NCBI RefSeq assembly: GCF_004771275.1
Contig: NZ_RQEV01000012.1
Location: forward strand, 248,001 to 312,000
From: Leptospira fluminis
GTDB lineage: Bacteria; Spirochaetota; Leptospiria; Leptospirales; Leptospiraceae
Length of the DNA stretch: 64,000 nucleotides
Reading direction: 5' to 3'
The notes below the pieces were generated by a model. It worked only from the letters and a program-made list of their open reading frames with translations. It made no database searches and was not told where the DNA came from. Made by a program: the position numbers and the translations under genes. This document shows positions 20,430 to 31,261 of this stretch, in pieces. Position 1 is the first letter of the stretch. Every line of letters begins with the position of its first letter.

Positions 20430-21293
20430 TCAAAGTCTGTAATTGACTCCGAAAAAGATTCCGCCGTAAGCCGATTGCATATCCAATTTGCGGGAATACT
20501 GCTGAGAAAGGAGTATATTCTGTTGGTTGGCGGATTCGGTCAAAGGGGAAACCCTTCCGTCCTGCCTAATATAAACGCTTGACGTGCTTCCGTTAAACGA
20601 ACCATCGAAAGAGGCTATGTTGATCCAGGATAGAAAGACCCCCGCGCTTACGGTCACATGATTCGTCACGGGAGTGGAGATGGATCCTTCCAGACGAAAT
20701 TCTATACCGGAACCGCTCAGGTTTCCATTCTGGACGTAATAATCTTTTCCGTTGGTGGCATATCCTCCGGATACCCAGAGCGCCTTGGTGTAGCCTCCGC
20801 CGAATCCCGCCTCCCAATTTAGGCGCCGATTGATCCTTCCGTCCTGCCAGACCATGGCTAGTAGATACAAACTCTCCATACCGAAATGTAATTTCGTATA
20901 AAACGGATCTCCGGTGATATTCGTGAGCCCGAAGTTCTGAAAATAATGAAAGCCTCCGATGACCCCGACCTTGAAATTTCCCGAAAATCGATTTCGGATC
21001 AGGATTTCTCCCTGGGTCATGGTCCTTTCGTTTCTCACCTTCGTCACCGTAAACACGGTCGGATCCAAGGAAGAGGTGAATCCTCCTAGATTGTGGTCGA
21101 ATCGGTCCATTCCCCGGAGGCCCGCTCCGAACCTCGCTCCGAATTCCCATTTGTCTTCGGCGGGAGACACTCTTTCCTGGGGGAGTTCCTTAAATTTCGG
21201 AATCGCCGCGTCTTCCCCGAAAATCAGGGTCGGAAACAGGAGTAAGCCGCTAAAAAGGGTTCGGAATCTTTTGGGAAGTCGCGTATAAGGCAT
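20430..21293 (-). CDS. Probable outer-membrane beta-barrel protein
   Basis: A 287-residue protein with a signal peptide from ATG 21293 (RTLFSGLLLFPTLIFG). The rest alternates polar and aromatic residues as in amphipathic strands: EFGARFGAGLRGMDRFDHN, GNFKVGVIGGFHYFQNFGL, LNWEAGFGGGYTKALWVSGG. It ends in YGGIFFGVNYRL, a typical barrel terminus. Family not identified. An in-frame upstream start would give 311 residues but would bury the signal peptide. Monocistronic. Confidence 0.7.
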   Translation of the reverse strand: MPYTRLPKRFRTLFSGLLLFPTLIFGEDAAIPKFKELPQERVSPAEDKWEFGARFGAGLRGMDRFDHNLGGFTSSLDPTVFTVTKVRNERTMTQGEILIRNRFSGNFKVGVIGGFHYFQNFGLTNITGDPFYTKLHFGMESLYLLAMVWQDGRINRRLNWEAGFGGGYTKALWVSGGYATNGKDYYVQNGNLSGSGIEFRLEGSISTPVTNHVTVSAGVFLSWINIASFDGSFNGSTSSVYIRQDGRVSPLTESANQQNILLSQQYSRKLDMQSAYGGIFFGVNYRL

Positions 21294-21421
21294 TTCGGAT
21301 CCAAAAAGGAGTGGTTGTTTGGCTCTGTTCGGGAAATCTTTGATCGAACCCGGCAACACGATCACCGTTTTTCGGGGGCTTCCATTCTAAAAGTCTTTAT
21401 TTGCAAGGAAACGCCGCAGGG

Positions 21422-23644
21422 ATGACCGCTATCAAACTTTTTCCCTTTCTGGACTTGGACCTACTCAAGCCGTACTTTTACTTCCTTTTGTTCATCGGTT
21501 TTTATCTGACAATTCGGCTGAAGTTTCCCCAGGTCCGGTTCTTGTTTCTCGCGATAAAAATTTTTTCCGGAAACATGGATTACAAAGGGTCCAGAGGAAG
21601 ACTGATTCATTCTCAGGCGTTTTTTGCGGGAACGGGTTCTTCCCTTTTGCCGGGAGCCGTACTAGGATCCGCGCTTTCTTTGATTTTGGCAGGCCCGGGG
21701 GTATTACTTTGGATCTGGCTTTCCACATTCTTAGTCATGCCACTACGTTTCGTATCTTCCACACTCGCCATCCGATTCCGGATCCGTTTGGAGAGCGGAA
21801 GGTATCTTTCCGGTCCCATGTATTTCATCGAAAAAGCCCTCCGCGCCAGGTGGTTGGCAATCGCTTTTTCCCTAGCGGGACTCCTGACGGTATTGGCCAT
21901 GGGTGGGGCCATGCCTATATTAGGAGTTTCTTATTTGACTCAAAAAGGATTCGATATCCAGGGAATGACTGTCCCTGCCCTTGTCAGCATCGTCGTAGTG
22001 TTCGTAGTATTGGGCGGGATCAGACGGATCGGAAGGGTTTCCGGCTATCTTGCTCCGATCGGATTACTTTGTTTTTTTCTAGGTTATATTCTGCTATTTA
22101 GCGGGCAACTTTCAGGCTTCCTTCCGTTTTTGAACGTTGTATTCACGGAAGCCGCAAATCCTATCTCCGTCTTGCTGGGAGGAACGTATTCTTTGGTTCG
22201 AATCTTCAGTACCGGAACCGGTATGTTCTTCCTGTCTACGGAAACCGGAATCGGAAAGAGTGCCGGCGTCGCGGGAGTGGTGCGCACCGATCAGGCGGCA
22301 AAACAGGGGTTGGTCAGTATGCTGGCCACTTTTTTCGAAGGGTTTATCGTCGCTACTCTGGTCATCTACGCGCTGTATTCTTTCGGCGTTAAGGATACGG
22401 AAGGAATCCTTTCTTTCGTTCGGATCGTAGTGTCCGGACCGGCCGATCCTGCGCATATCCTGCTCATTTCTTCCTTTTTGCTATTCGGTGTGGTGGCCAT
22501 TTCCGGTTGGTTCTATACCGGCGAACAGAATGCGAGGTACATATTCGGGGAGAAATTCGCGAACGCGTATCGGATCCTTTTCATCGTGGCGATCCTAGGT
22601 TCCGCCTATGCGTATCTGAAATTCGGAGAGGAGTTCCTGCTCCAGATGTTCGGGATCGGATACTCCCTGGCCTTGGTTACGGGGGTTCCGGTTCTCATCA
22701 GCCTCGTTCTTTTGGTAAAAGTGGCGCAAACGGAATTGCGTAAATTCCTGGAGGGAGGGGCGCATTACGAAATCTTTAAAGATTTTTACCTTTTGCTCCT
22801 TTCCATCCTTCCTAAAAATCTTGTTTCCCTCCTTTTCGGATTGTTGGCCGCTCTGAGATTGCCCAGATTCATCATGATTCCGATCCTGAAAGCTTTCGCG
22901 AAAGCGTATAAGATCAATTTGGACGAAGCCGCTTTGCATATCAGCGAATACAATTCCTTGAACCAATTCTTTACCAGAGCGCTGAAGGCCGGGGCGAGAA
23001 TCATCGACTCGGAGGAAAACGCGCTAGTTTCTCCCGTCGACGCAAAAATCACCGGATTCGGGGACATAGACGATAAGGTGATTCTACAGGCAAAAGGCGT
23101 GGATTTCAGCCTCAAAGAATTGATCGGCGGGGAAAAATACCTTTCACGTTTCCAGAACGGAAAATACATTACGTTTTATTTATCTCCCCAGGATTATCAT
23201 AGGATCCATTCCCCTGCATACGGTCGCATTCTGGGATATTACTACGAACCGGGGAAACTATTTCCGGTAAACGAATTGGCGGTTTTCGGGATCCGGGGTC
23301 TCTTTCCGAAAAACGAGCGTCTAATCACCTTCCTGCAAACGGAATACGGCTTGGTGGCCGTCATTAAGGTGGGGGCTTCCAACGTGGGCCGGATCAGAGT
23401 CACCTACGACAAAAAAATCGTCACGAATACTCTGATTCGCACCCCGAAAGAAGAGGATTATAAGGACGTGTCCATTATGATCGATAAAGGTGCGGAATTG
23501 GGGAGGTTCGAAATGGGCTCGACCGTGATCCTGATTTTCGAGAGAGATACTTTCGATTTCTCTGAACTTGCGATCAACGAAAAGATCACGTACGGAACGA
23601 CGGTGGGTCATTTCAGGAAAAAGCTGATCCAGTTGCCTAGGTAA
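21422..23644 (+). CDS. Fusion: AGCS sodium/amino-acid symporter domain + phosphatidylserine decarboxylase
   Basis: A 740-residue two-part protein. Residues ~1-450 match the alanine/glycine:cation symporter family: [50 protein letters not shown] and [19 protein letters not shown]. Residues ~470-740 are a phosphatidylserine decarboxylase, which makes phosphatidylethanolamine: [44 protein letters not shown], and the self-cleavage motif EMGST with Ser 700. The Asp-His-Ser needed for processing is present. The frame is open throughout with no stop or shift. In the symporter half the usual GTGN reads GTGS, so transport activity is uncertain. A DUF971 gene follows after six bases. Confidence 0.9.
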   Translation: MTAIKLFPFLDLDLLKPYFYFLLFIGFYLTIRLKFPQVRFLFLAIKIFSGNMDYKGSRGRLIHSQAFFAGTGSSLLPGAVLGSALSLILAGPGVLLWIWLSTFLVMPLRFVSSTLAIRFRIRLESGRYLSGPMYFIEKALRARWLAIAFSLAGLLTVLAMGGAMPILGVSYLTQKGFDIQGMTVPALVSIVVVFVVLGGIRRIGRVSGYLAPIGLLCFFLGYILLFSGQLSGFLPFLNVVFTEAANPISVLLGGTYSLVRIFSTGTGMFFLSTETGIGKSAGVAGVVRTDQAAKQGLVSMLATFFEGFIVATLVIYALYSFGVKDTEGILSFVRIVVSGPADPAHILLISSFLLFGVVAISGWFYTGEQNARYIFGEKFANAYRILFIVAILGSAYAYLKFGEEFLLQMFGIGYSLALVTGVPVLISLVLLVKVAQTELRKFLEGGAHYEIFKDFYLLLLSILPKNLVSLLFGLLAALRLPRFIMIPILKAFAKAYKINLDEAALHISEYNSLNQFFTRALKAGARIIDSEENALVSPVDAKITGFGDIDDKVILQAKGVDFSLKELIGGEKYLSRFQNGKYITFYLSPQDYHRIHSPAYGRILGYYYEPGKLFPVNELAVFGIRGLFPKNERLITFLQTEYGLVAVIKVGASNVGRIRVTYDKKIVTNTLIRTPKEEDYKDVSIMIDKGAELGRFEMGSTVILIFERDTFDFSELAINEKITYGTTVGHFRKKLIQLPR

Positions 23645-23650
23645 ATCCGG

Positions 23651-23980
23651 ATGAATTTGAGTTTAGCGGCGACCACGCCGGACGGGATAGAATTCGACGA
23701 AGAGTTTTTGCGAATCCGCTGGAAGGACGGAGCAGAGTCCGAATATTCCCTATTGGATCTGCGCAAGCGCTGTCCTTGTGTGGTTTGTAAGGGTGGGCAC
23801 GGGGGGAAAATCGGAGCCGCTACAGGCGCCATCCGGGAGGCAAAACTGCTGTCCTTTTCCAAAGTGGGCCGTTACGCCTTGAATCTGGTCTGGGGAGACT
23901 ATCACAATACCGGGATTTATAGCTTCGATTCTCTGCGTCTCCTCTGGGAAGGAAAAGAAGGGGATCTAGGAAGCCCGTAA
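23651..23980 (+). CDS. DUF971 / gamma-butyrobetaine hydroxylase N-terminal-like protein
   Basis: A 109-residue DUF971 protein: FLRIRWKDGAESEYSLLDLRKRCPC, then VGRYALNLVWGDYHNTGIYSFDSLRLL. The two Cys in CPCVVC match the cysteine cluster of this fold, seen at the N-terminus of gamma-butyrobetaine hydroxylases and as a free-standing protein sometimes linked to iron-sulphur biology. It follows the symporter-PSD gene by six bases, so the two are co-transcribed, and it ends at a strong terminator. Confidence 0.85.
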   Translation: MNLSLAATTPDGIEFDEEFLRIRWKDGAESEYSLLDLRKRCPCVVCKGGHGGKIGAATGAIREAKLLSFSKVGRYALNLVWGDYHNTGIYSFDSLRLLWEGKEGDLGSP

Positions 23981-23984
23981 GAAT

Positions 23985-24025
23985 AGACAAGAAGAGGGAA
24001 AAAGGCCCTCTTTTTGTCTTGTTTT
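23985..24025 (+). terminator. Intrinsic terminator after the PSD-fusion/DUF971 operon
   Basis: AAGAGGG (23992-23998) pairs with CCCTCTT (24006-24012), extended by AGACAA/TTGTCT outside, and followed by TGTTTT. A long stem with a U-rich tail, ending the operon before the flagellar cluster. Confidence 0.8.
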
Positions 24026-24158
24026 GCCCTTGGGTTCCGGATAAAATTTACAAAGCCTCACACGTATTCCCCTGTTTTTCCAGGCAAGAGAAAAAAGGGA
24101 TCGACAAAAATCTTTTTATTATGTCTCCTTATCCAAAATTCATAGAGAGATCGCAGGT

Positions 24159-25229
24159 ATGGGCGAAGGATCCCTTTCCCAAGAAGAAATAGATGCACTG
24201 TTAGCGGGTGCCAATGAAACGTTCGATCCCGGAAGCGCGGCAGCAGCAGGCGGATCGAAAGAAGTCGCGGGGCTTTCCCCTGTGGACAGGGACCTCTTGT
24301 CGGATTTTCTTTCCCATTGTTTCCAAACTGCTGGCAACACTTTGGGAGCGATTCTCTCCAAAACCTCCAGTTTTCTGAACCCCACTACGGAAACGAAGTC
24401 CCGCAAGGATGTGGAATCGGAACTCAAGGCAGGCACGCTGATTTTATATTCCACCTATTCCGGCGGATTGAACGGCCGCGTGGTCTTGGCCATCGGAGCC
24501 GACAACGCCGCTAGAATCGCGAATATGATGATGGGTGGTTTCGATTCGGGAGGACTCGATGAGGGACAATTGCAGACCCTGAAGGACAGTCTGACTCCCA
24601 TCATGGGCGCGCTCCAATCCCAGATTGCGGCGAAAACCGGAGGAGGGGTCAACGGATCTCCCGCGGAAACCAGGCATGTGACTTCTCCAGCCGCGTTGGT
24701 CTTGCCGGAAGGGGATCCGATCGTTCGCACTTTTTTTAATCTTTCCATAGAAGGACTCCCTTCTTTCCGCGTGCAGTTTCTACTCTCCTTCGCAATGGCG
24801 AGCGACATTCTTTCTTTGTCCAAACGTTCCGGAGGCGGAGGAGCGGATTATGGAGGCGGAGGCTTTCAGGGTGGAATGGGTGGAGGCGGAGGAGCCGGTC
24901 AAGTAGGTATGCGCTCCGTATCCTTTCCGAATCTTGCCACTGCGAGCGGTGCGCAAGGCGCTCCCAACCTGAATCTTCTGATGGACGTTCAAATGTCCGT
25001 CACGGTGGAATTGGGTAGAACCAAAATGTACATCAAGGACATTCTAGGATTGGGAGAAGGTTCCATTATAGAGTTGGACAAGCTTGCGGGTGAACCGGTG
25101 GATCTTTTGGTGAACGGGAAACTGATCGCAAAAGGAGAAGTCGTCGTCATCGACGAAAACTTCGGTGTTCGCGTCACCGATATCGTCAGTCCGGCGGATA
25201 GAATTAGGCCGGAGCCGGGAGGCGGATGA
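24159..25229 (+). CDS. fliN: Flagellar motor switch protein FliN/FliY
   Basis: Cytoplasmic C-ring protein that helps switch rotation and receives export complexes. The 356 residues open with [12 protein letters not shown], the FliM/FliN N-terminal helix that binds CheY-P. A CheC-like region follows (~45-215) without the usual ExxN phosphatase signature, then a glycine-rich linker (~225-245). The C-terminal FliN domain (~265-350) reads [20 protein letters not shown] and [37 protein letters not shown]. The length and extra domain make it FliY-like. It heads the operon and overlaps fliO by four bases (ATGA). Confidence 0.93.
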   Translation: MGEGSLSQEEIDALLAGANETFDPGSAAAAGGSKEVAGLSPVDRDLLSDFLSHCFQTAGNTLGAILSKTSSFLNPTTETKSRKDVESELKAGTLILYSTYSGGLNGRVVLAIGADNAARIANMMMGGFDSGGLDEGQLQTLKDSLTPIMGALQSQIAAKTGGGVNGSPAETRHVTSPAALVLPEGDPIVRTFFNLSIEGLPSFRVQFLLSFAMASDILSLSKRSGGGGADYGGGGFQGGMGGGGGAGQVGMRSVSFPNLATASGAQGAPNLNLLMDVQMSVTVELGRTKMYIKDILGLGEGSIIELDKLAGEPVDLLVNGKLIAKGEVVVIDENFGVRVTDIVSPADRIRPEPGGG

Positions 25230-26011
25230 ACAGAAAGAACATTTCATTCCAACCGCTGGTGTTTCGGTTCGGCTCCCTCGCTTTGGCGATCGGAGTCTTT
25301 TGTGTTTTATCGGGTCCTCTGGATTTGAGCGCTCAGGATTCCGATCGGGAAACCATGGACGAACTTCTCAAGAAGGAACTGAAGGGGGAGAGTTCTCCGG
25401 AAAGTTCCAAGCAAAATTCGGAAGCGAAGTCGGATCCCGCAAAGAGTACCGGTGCAAAACAGGATACGCAAAACCCGATCGAAGAACGGTACAGACCCGT
25501 TTCGGAAGGTCCGGGATTGGGCGGAATTCTGTTTCGAATCGTTTTGGTGCTGGGAATTCTTTGTGGTGCGGTTTATTGGATTTTGCGGACCATAGCTGCT
25601 TCTCGAGATTCCAAACTGCCTGTCCGAGGCGAGATGAATCTTTTAGGGAGCCTGATTTTAGGAACGAACAAGCAACTCCAAATCGTAGAGGTGACCGGGC
25701 AGATTTTCGTGTTGGGAGTGGCGGACAGCGGGATTAGCCTCATCTCTGAGATTACGGATCCGGAAACCAAATCCAGATTGCAGAGAATGAAAGACGAATT
25801 CCAGCCGCCCGAAGGAGGCTTCCTGGTTTCCGTTTTGGAGCAAATCAAGGATTTGAATACCCGAATCACCGGAAAGACTCCGGCCGAAGAACCTTTGCTG
25901 AAGCCGAGTCCAGGTTCCAGAAAAGAAAAACAGAAAAAGCTGAAGCAGAAGTTGGACGAAATCAAGAGAGAAAGGAATAATCTGGAAAACGGGTTATTCG
26001 ATTTGAACTAG
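25226..26011 (+). CDS. fliO: Flagellar biosynthesis protein FliO
   Basis: A 261-residue membrane protein that assists assembly of the FliP core of the export gate. Signal-like N-terminus, then a charged low-complexity stretch (~45-90), one transmembrane helix (~100-122, [20 protein letters not shown]), and a FliO/FliZ domain with [26 protein letters not shown]. The C-terminus is a basic coiled coil. Identity rests on the domain plus position between fliN and fliP. Confidence 0.87.
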   Translation: MNRKNISFQPLVFRFGSLALAIGVFCVLSGPLDLSAQDSDRETMDELLKKELKGESSPESSKQNSEAKSDPAKSTGAKQDTQNPIEERYRPVSEGPGLGGILFRIVLVLGILCGAVYWILRTIAASRDSKLPVRGEMNLLGSLILGTNKQLQIVEVTGQIFVLGVADSGISLISEITDPETKSRLQRMKDEFQPPEGGFLVSVLEQIKDLNTRITGKTPAEEPLLKPSPGSRKEKQKKLKQKLDEIKRERNNLENGLFDLN

Positions 26012-26019
26012 GGGGAAAA

Positions 26020-26856
26020 TTGGCGGGAGCTCTTGAAAGTCTATTTCCAAAATCCGTTTCTTGGATAAAGAGACATAAAAAATTATTTTGGGCATTAAGC
26101 GGATCCGCTACCGGAGCCTTTCTCCTACTGTTTTGCTTGGGAGGGGAGGTTTCCGCCCAAGCGACGCGTATCCCCATTCCGAATTTAGGAATCAACGTAA
26201 ACGAAGCCAAGGGGCCGAGAGAGACCAGCCTCTCTCTCATGGTCCTTTTTTTGGTAACGATTCTTTCTCTCGCTCCCGCAATCGTCATGTCTCTGACTTC
26301 GTTCACTAAAATCGTGATCGTACTGGATTTCGTAAGGCGAGCTCTTTCCATACAGAACCTTCCGCCGAACCAAGTGATGGTGGGACTTGCTCTCTTCATG
26401 ACTTTTTTTATCATGGCACCGACCCTGAACGTTGTCTACGAGAAGGCGCTGACTCCGTACATGAACGGAAAGATAGACACGAACGAATTCTTCGATAAGT
26501 CCATGGTCCCCATGCGCGAATTTATGATCCGTCAGATCGGTCCGACGGGAGCAAAGGACGTGGCCCTGTTCCTGAAAATCGGTAAAGTGGAGAAGGTGGA
26601 ATCCTTCGACGATGTTCCTAGCTACGTTCTGATTCCGGCCTTTATGCTTTCCGAGATCAAAAAGGCTTTTTGGATCGGAATCATCATATTCATTCCTTTC
26701 ATCGTAGTGGATTTGGTCGTGGCTTCGGCGCTTCTTTCCATGGGTCTGAATATGCTTCCTCCGGTGATGGTGAGTCTTCCGTTCAAACTGATCCTTTTCG
26801 TTCTTGTCGACGGTTGGAACCTGATCGTCTACGAGTTGGTGAGGAGTTATAAATGA
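26020..26856 (+). CDS. fliP: Flagellar export gate protein FliP
   Basis: Core pore subunit of the flagellar type III export gate. The 278 residues have a signal-like first helix followed by [55 protein letters not shown] and the C-terminal [20 protein letters not shown], all FliP-type. It begins with TTG at 26020; a GGGGGA lies four bases upstream and no suitable ATG precedes the hydrophobic N-terminus. It overlaps fliQ by four bases. Confidence 0.95.
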   Translation: MAGALESLFPKSVSWIKRHKKLFWALSGSATGAFLLLFCLGGEVSAQATRIPIPNLGINVNEAKGPRETSLSLMVLFLVTILSLAPAIVMSLTSFTKIVIVLDFVRRALSIQNLPPNQVMVGLALFMTFFIMAPTLNVVYEKALTPYMNGKIDTNEFFDKSMVPMREFMIRQIGPTGAKDVALFLKIGKVEKVESFDDVPSYVLIPAFMLSEIKKAFWIGIIIFIPFIVVDLVVASALLSMGLNMLPPVMVSLPFKLILFVLVDGWNLIVYELVRSYK

Positions 26857-27116
26857 CGGAAGTGGACGCGATTACCCTGATCCGAGACGCACTGTTCATC
26901 ACGTTGAAGTTGTCTTCCCCCATCCTTCTGACGGCAATGATCGTGGGTTTGGTGATCGGGATTTTGCAGACCACGACCTCCATCCAGGAGCCTACCATCG
27001 CCTTCGTTCCTAAACTGCTTTCCATATTCGTGGTGATCGTGATTTTTGCGGGTTGGATGCTTCAGACCGCAACGGACTATACCAGGGATCTTTTCCTGAT
27101 GATAGAGAAGTTTTAG
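26853..27116 (+). CDS. fliQ: Flagellar export gate protein FliQ
   Basis: An 87-residue, two-helix subunit of the export gate: [41 protein letters not shown] is typical FliQ with the conserved Q-x-x-T-x-I-x-E-x-T pattern. It overlaps fliP (ATGA) and is nine bases before fliR, matching the usual P-Q-R order. Confidence 0.95.
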   Translation: MTEVDAITLIRDALFITLKLSSPILLTAMIVGLVIGILQTTTSIQEPTIAFVPKLLSIFVVIVIFAGWMLQTATDYTRDLFLMIEKF

Positions 27117-27125
27117 GAAATTCGA

Positions 27126-27908
27126 ATGGAATATTTCGTCGGGAACTTTCAGGTCTTTTTGCTGATCCTCGCTAGGATCGTGGGCTTATTGTCGGTTGCT
27201 CCCGTGTTTTCATTCGCATCCATCACTTTCGCCCATCGTATGTCCTTCGGCTTTTTGATCGCGGTGATTCTGTTTCCGGTTTCGGCGGGATTCGTTCCGC
27301 CGATTCCTGGAAATATGATCGATTACGGTCTAGTCGCGGTGGGAGAGGTATTGATCGGAATTCTGATCGGTTTTTTGGTCGGACTGGTCTTTGCGGCCTT
27401 CCAGATGGCGGGGGAATTTTTCAACGTTCAATTAGGTTTCGGTTATGCGGAAATTCTGGACCCCATCTCCCAAACCAGCCTTCCGGTAATCAGCACCTTG
27501 AAGAATATGCTCGGAATGCTTTTGTTCCTGACCCTAGGCGCGTATCGTTTTCTATTCGAAAGCTTGGCCTATTCTTTCGAGAAAATACAGATTCTGAAAA
27601 TCGCTCCGGAAATACAGGATGGACTGTACCGAGCGATGGAGGGGGCGGTGGGCGCCATGTTTCTCGTGGCCTTTAAGATTTCCCTTCCCGTTTTGGGAGT
27701 TCTTTTTCTGGTTACGGTGTCCGAGGCCTTGATGGGAAAAGCCGCTCCCCAATTGAATATCCTGCAGTTGAGTTTTCCGATTAAAATCGCGATCGGTCTG
27801 ATCGTTATGATCCTGATCGTTCCGTTTTTGGTCTCCCAGATGGGTTCGGCTTTTCAACTCTCTTTCGAAAAAGTGAATTATCTGTTAAGAGAATGGCCGA
27901 CGCAATGA
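27126..27908 (+). CDS. fliR: Flagellar export gate protein FliR
   Basis: A 260-residue multi-spanning subunit that completes the P-Q-R export gate. Markers are [35 protein letters not shown] and the [18 protein letters not shown] segment that corresponds to the family motif PQxNxFxxGFPxK. It overlaps flhB by four bases if flhB starts at 27905. Confidence 0.94.
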   Translation: MEYFVGNFQVFLLILARIVGLLSVAPVFSFASITFAHRMSFGFLIAVILFPVSAGFVPPIPGNMIDYGLVAVGEVLIGILIGFLVGLVFAAFQMAGEFFNVQLGFGYAEILDPISQTSLPVISTLKNMLGMLLFLTLGAYRFLFESLAYSFEKIQILKIAPEIQDGLYRAMEGAVGAMFLVAFKISLPVLGVLFLVTVSEALMGKAAPQLNILQLSFPIKIAIGLIVMILIVPFLVSQMGSAFQLSFEKVNYLLREWPTQ

Positions 27909-29095
27909 GAATTACTTTGTCGGAAATTCTCCGTATCCTGGACCCGAGGCGGGCCTTCCCGGTTTTTGAGTCTTCTTCCTCCGTTAGGGCGGAAGAATTC
28001 AAAATCGACCTGCAGTTGTTCGCCGCAGAGGACGAAGGACGTACCCAACCCGGTAGCGAAAGGCGCAGGAGAGAGGAAAGGGAAAAAGGGAACGTCCCGA
28101 AAAGCGCCGAAGTCCCGTCCGCGATCGTTCTCCTGGCCGGAGTCGTACTCATGTATCTCATGGGTGAATATTTTTTCATGAAATCGTATTATCTTTTGCG
28201 AAAATACTTTTTCGGAATCCGCTCCGCCGACTCCGTCAGCCAGGAAGCGGTGTCCTCACTGATGAACAACGCTCTCTGGGACATCACCCAACTGCTTTTG
28301 CCCCTAATGGGAATCACGGTAGTTGCCGCCATCGTCGGAAACGTACTGCAAGTCGGTTTCTTATTCGCTCCTCGGGCGTTGGCTTTCAATTTCAGCCGGA
28401 TCCGGCCGAATTTCCGGAGGATTCTCCCGAATCGCCAGACCTTATTCAATCTAGGCAAATCGCTGGCAAAGGTCGCGATCATCGGATGGGTATCTTATTT
28501 CGTGATCGAAAAGGATTTTTTCCGCATCCTGATGCTGGGAGACATGGGCTTGGAAGAGTCCGTCACATTGATCACGTTTACGGCATTCAAAATCTTCGTA
28601 GTCGTGGGTATCCTCCTCCTAGCGATCAGCGTCGGGGACTATTTTTTTCAGAGATACGAATACGAAGAGTCCTTGAAGATGACCCCTTCCGAGGCGAAAC
28701 GGGAAATGAAGGAACAGGACGGAGATCCTTCTCTACAAGCCAGAAGGCGACAGATGGCAAGGGATACGATCAAGAAAAGTAGAATGTTAACCGAAGTCCC
28801 GAAAGCGGACGTGGTCATCACGAATCCGACGCACTTTGCGGTGGCTCTGGAATACAAACCCGGCGTCCATAAGGCTCCTGTCGTGATCGCAAAGGGAGTG
28901 GACGATTTTGCGCTCCGGATCATTCGGGTCGCGAGATCCAACGGAGTTCCGACCGTGGAAGACCGGCCCATGGCCAGGATGTTATACGACGAAGTCGAGA
29001 TCGGCCAGGAAGTCCCCGCCAGATTCTACACGGCTCTCAGCGTTATCTTTACCAAACTCGAATCTTTCAGGAAGGCGTTCCGCAACGCGTCGTAG
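27905..29095 (+). CDS. flhB: Flagellar export switch protein FlhB
   Basis: Controls substrate specificity of flagellar export. The 396 residues have an unusual ~40-residue N-terminal extension before [11 protein letters not shown], four transmembrane helices, and a cytoplasmic domain with the self-cleaving NPTH motif at about residue 307 ([14 protein letters not shown]). I choose ATG 27905 (ATGA overlap with fliR) over an ATG at 27893. It is followed by flhA after 17 bases with TAGGAG. Confidence 0.95.
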   Translation: MRITLSEILRILDPRRAFPVFESSSSVRAEEFKIDLQLFAAEDEGRTQPGSERRRREEREKGNVPKSAEVPSAIVLLAGVVLMYLMGEYFFMKSYYLLRKYFFGIRSADSVSQEAVSSLMNNALWDITQLLLPLMGITVVAAIVGNVLQVGFLFAPRALAFNFSRIRPNFRRILPNRQTLFNLGKSLAKVAIIGWVSYFVIEKDFFRILMLGDMGLEESVTLITFTAFKIFVVVGILLLAISVGDYFFQRYEYEESLKMTPSEAKREMKEQDGDPSLQARRRQMARDTIKKSRMLTEVPKADVVITNPTHFAVALEYKPGVHKAPVVIAKGVDDFALRIIRVARSNGVPTVEDRPMARMLYDEVEIGQEVPARFYTALSVIFTKLESFRKAFRNAS

Positions 29096-29112
29096 ACGAT
29101 TAGGAGAAACTC

Positions 29113-31230
29113 ATGGAAAAGAGATGGTACATGCAGTCGGATTTCATCCTGGGCGCGGGCGCGGTTGCGGTCGTCGGAATGCTCGTCGTTCCTTTGCCCG
29201 GAATGATCCTGGATCTTCTGATCCTTTTCAGTCTGGCGATCAGCCTTTTGATCGTATTGACTTCCCTTTCGATCAAGGAGCCTGCGGAGTTTTCCATCTT
29301 TCCCAGTCTTTTGCTGATCACTACCATTTATCGTTTGGCGTTAAACGTTTCGACCACCAGGCAGATCCTCTCCAAAGGGCCCGCGGTGAACAGCGCGATC
29401 ATAGACGCCTTCGGTTCGTTTATCGTCGGGAGCGAATCGGGGTTGAGCAAGTACGTGGTGGGATTCATCATATTCCTGATCTTAGTGATCGTCCAGGTCT
29501 TGGTCATCACCAAAGGTGCGACCCGGATTTCCGAAGTGGCCGCCAGGTTCACTTTGGACGCCCTCCCGGGAAAGCAGATGGCCATCGATATGGAGCTTTC
29601 TACGGGGAATATCAACGAGGAAGAGGCCAGGAAACGGCGAAAAAAAATCGAGGCCGAAGTCGATTTTTACGGATCCATGGATGGTGCGAGTAAATTCGTT
29701 CAAGGGGACGTTCGTGCGGGATTGATCATCACCGCGATCAATTTGTTAGGCGGGGTGATCATCGGGGCTAGCATTCGGGGAGAGTCCTTCATTTCCGCAA
29801 TAGAAACCTACGGCAAGTTTACGATCGGCGACGGTTTGGTTTCCCAGATTCCGGCCCTCTTGACTACGGTCGCGACGGGTATCATCGTCACCCGTTCCGG
29901 ATCGGAAGCCGATTTGGCAAAGCAGTTCAAGACCCAACTTTTCGCAAACTCTAAAGTATTGTACGTGGTCGCGGCTTCCCTCGGGCTCGGGGCCTTTATT
30001 CCCGGGCTTCCTTTTATCCCGATGGCGCTTCTTGCTGGCGGTCTCGCGTATCTTGCGTATTCCATGGAAAAGACCGTTCAGGAACAATTGGAAGTCTTGG
30101 AAAAAAAGGAAAAGGAATCCGTAACGGACCGAAAGCCGCGGGACTATTACGACGAGCTTCGTATAGAGCCGATCGAGATCGAATTCGGATATCATCTGGT
30201 TCCTCTCGTGGACACTTCCCAGGGGGGAACCCTGATGGACCAAATTTCGAATTTGCGGGCTAAATTCGCTAGAGAAAGCGGGATCGTGATTCCGCCGATT
30301 CGTATTTTAGATAATCTTGAAATACCTCCGGATCAATTCACCATAAAAATCAACGGCGTAGAGGTCGGGGCGAGCACGATCCGGCCGGACAAGTTGATGG
30401 CGATGCCTTCCGCCGAAAGTCAGGATATAAGCTCCATAGAAGGGGAGTCTTTCATGGAGCCAGCGTACGGGCGGACCGCGAAGTGGATTTCCGGGGATAC
30501 GAAAGGAGACGCGGAGTCAAAAGGGTTCATCGTGGTCGACGCTTCCACCGTGATCATCACGTATCTAAGGGAATTGCTTGCGACACACGCGGCAAGTCTG
30601 TTAGGGCGGGAAGAGGTGAAGAAACTTCTGGATCATTATCGTTCCCAGTATCCTACTCTCATCCAGGAGTTGGAAGCGGACAAACCGGGAAACCTGGGGA
30701 TGTTACAACAAGTACTCCAGAATCTTTTGCGGGAAGGATTGGGGATCCGGAATCTGGTTCCGATTTTGGAAACGGTCGCAAACAAAATGTCCAAATACCC
30801 GAATCCTTATGTGCTTACGGAATTCGTACGCCAAGCCATTTCGAATACGATCGTAAAAGACTATATGGTCGACGGAAAACTTCAGGTGGTCGTGGTGGAA
30901 GGAAGGGTTCTGGACAGATTGAACAAATCCCTCGCGCAGGATCGACTGGAAGGAAGGGATATATTGATCTTACCGCCTGACTTTCAAAGAAGACTTTTGG
31001 AATCCGTAGCCGAGATGAACCGCAAGGTCCAGGAGAGCAGGGGCTTCCCGATCTACGTGGTCAACCGAGAGGTACGGATGCCGTTCGCATATTTCCTAGC
31101 AAAGGAATTCCCGCCCAGAAATTTCGCGGTACTCGCTTTGGAGGAAGTCCATTCTTCCGTACCTACCGTGATCGTGGGGGAACTCCGGGTGACCCAGGCG
31201 CAAGCCGCCGAAGCCGTGGAAACGGTTTAA
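29113..31230 (+). CDS. flhA: Flagellar export protein FlhA
   Basis: A 705-residue export gate protein with eight membrane helices (~residues 10-310) and a large cytoplasmic domain forming the nonameric ring that receives substrates. The family signature is present: [20 protein letters not shown], then [32 protein letters not shown]. The C-domain reads [19 protein letters not shown] and [13 protein letters not shown]. Standard length; strong TAGGAG site eight bases upstream. Confidence 0.97.
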   Translation: MEKRWYMQSDFILGAGAVAVVGMLVVPLPGMILDLLILFSLAISLLIVLTSLSIKEPAEFSIFPSLLLITTIYRLALNVSTTRQILSKGPAVNSAIIDAFGSFIVGSESGLSKYVVGFIIFLILVIVQVLVITKGATRISEVAARFTLDALPGKQMAIDMELSTGNINEEEARKRRKKIEAEVDFYGSMDGASKFVQGDVRAGLIITAINLLGGVIIGASIRGESFISAIETYGKFTIGDGLVSQIPALLTTVATGIIVTRSGSEADLAKQFKTQLFANSKVLYVVAASLGLGAFIPGLPFIPMALLAGGLAYLAYSMEKTVQEQLEVLEKKEKESVTDRKPRDYYDELRIEPIEIEFGYHLVPLVDTSQGGTLMDQISNLRAKFARESGIVIPPIRILDNLEIPPDQFTIKINGVEVGASTIRPDKLMAMPSAESQDISSIEGESFMEPAYGRTAKWISGDTKGDAESKGFIVVDASTVIITYLRELLATHAASLLGREEVKKLLDHYRSQYPTLIQELEADKPGNLGMLQQVLQNLLREGLGIRNLVPILETVANKMSKYPNPYVLTEFVRQAISNTIVKDYMVDGKLQVVVVEGRVLDRLNKSLAQDRLEGRDILILPPDFQRRLLESVAEMNRKVQESRGFPIYVVNREVRMPFAYFLAKEFPPRNFAVLALEEVHSSVPTVIVGELRVTQAQAAEAVETV

Positions 31231-31261
31231 AAAAACGTAAAGAATACAAGAAGGAGCACGT

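Noticed and set aside
24830..24905. GGAGGC-type repetitive DNA inside fliN
   Set aside because: It encodes the glycine-rich linker of FliN and stays in frame, so it is coding low complexity and not a separate repeat element.
28908..29693. A 261-codon frame across the flhB-flhA junction
   Set aside because: It overlaps both conserved genes in another frame and is rich in Arg/Gly/Asp typical of shadow frames.
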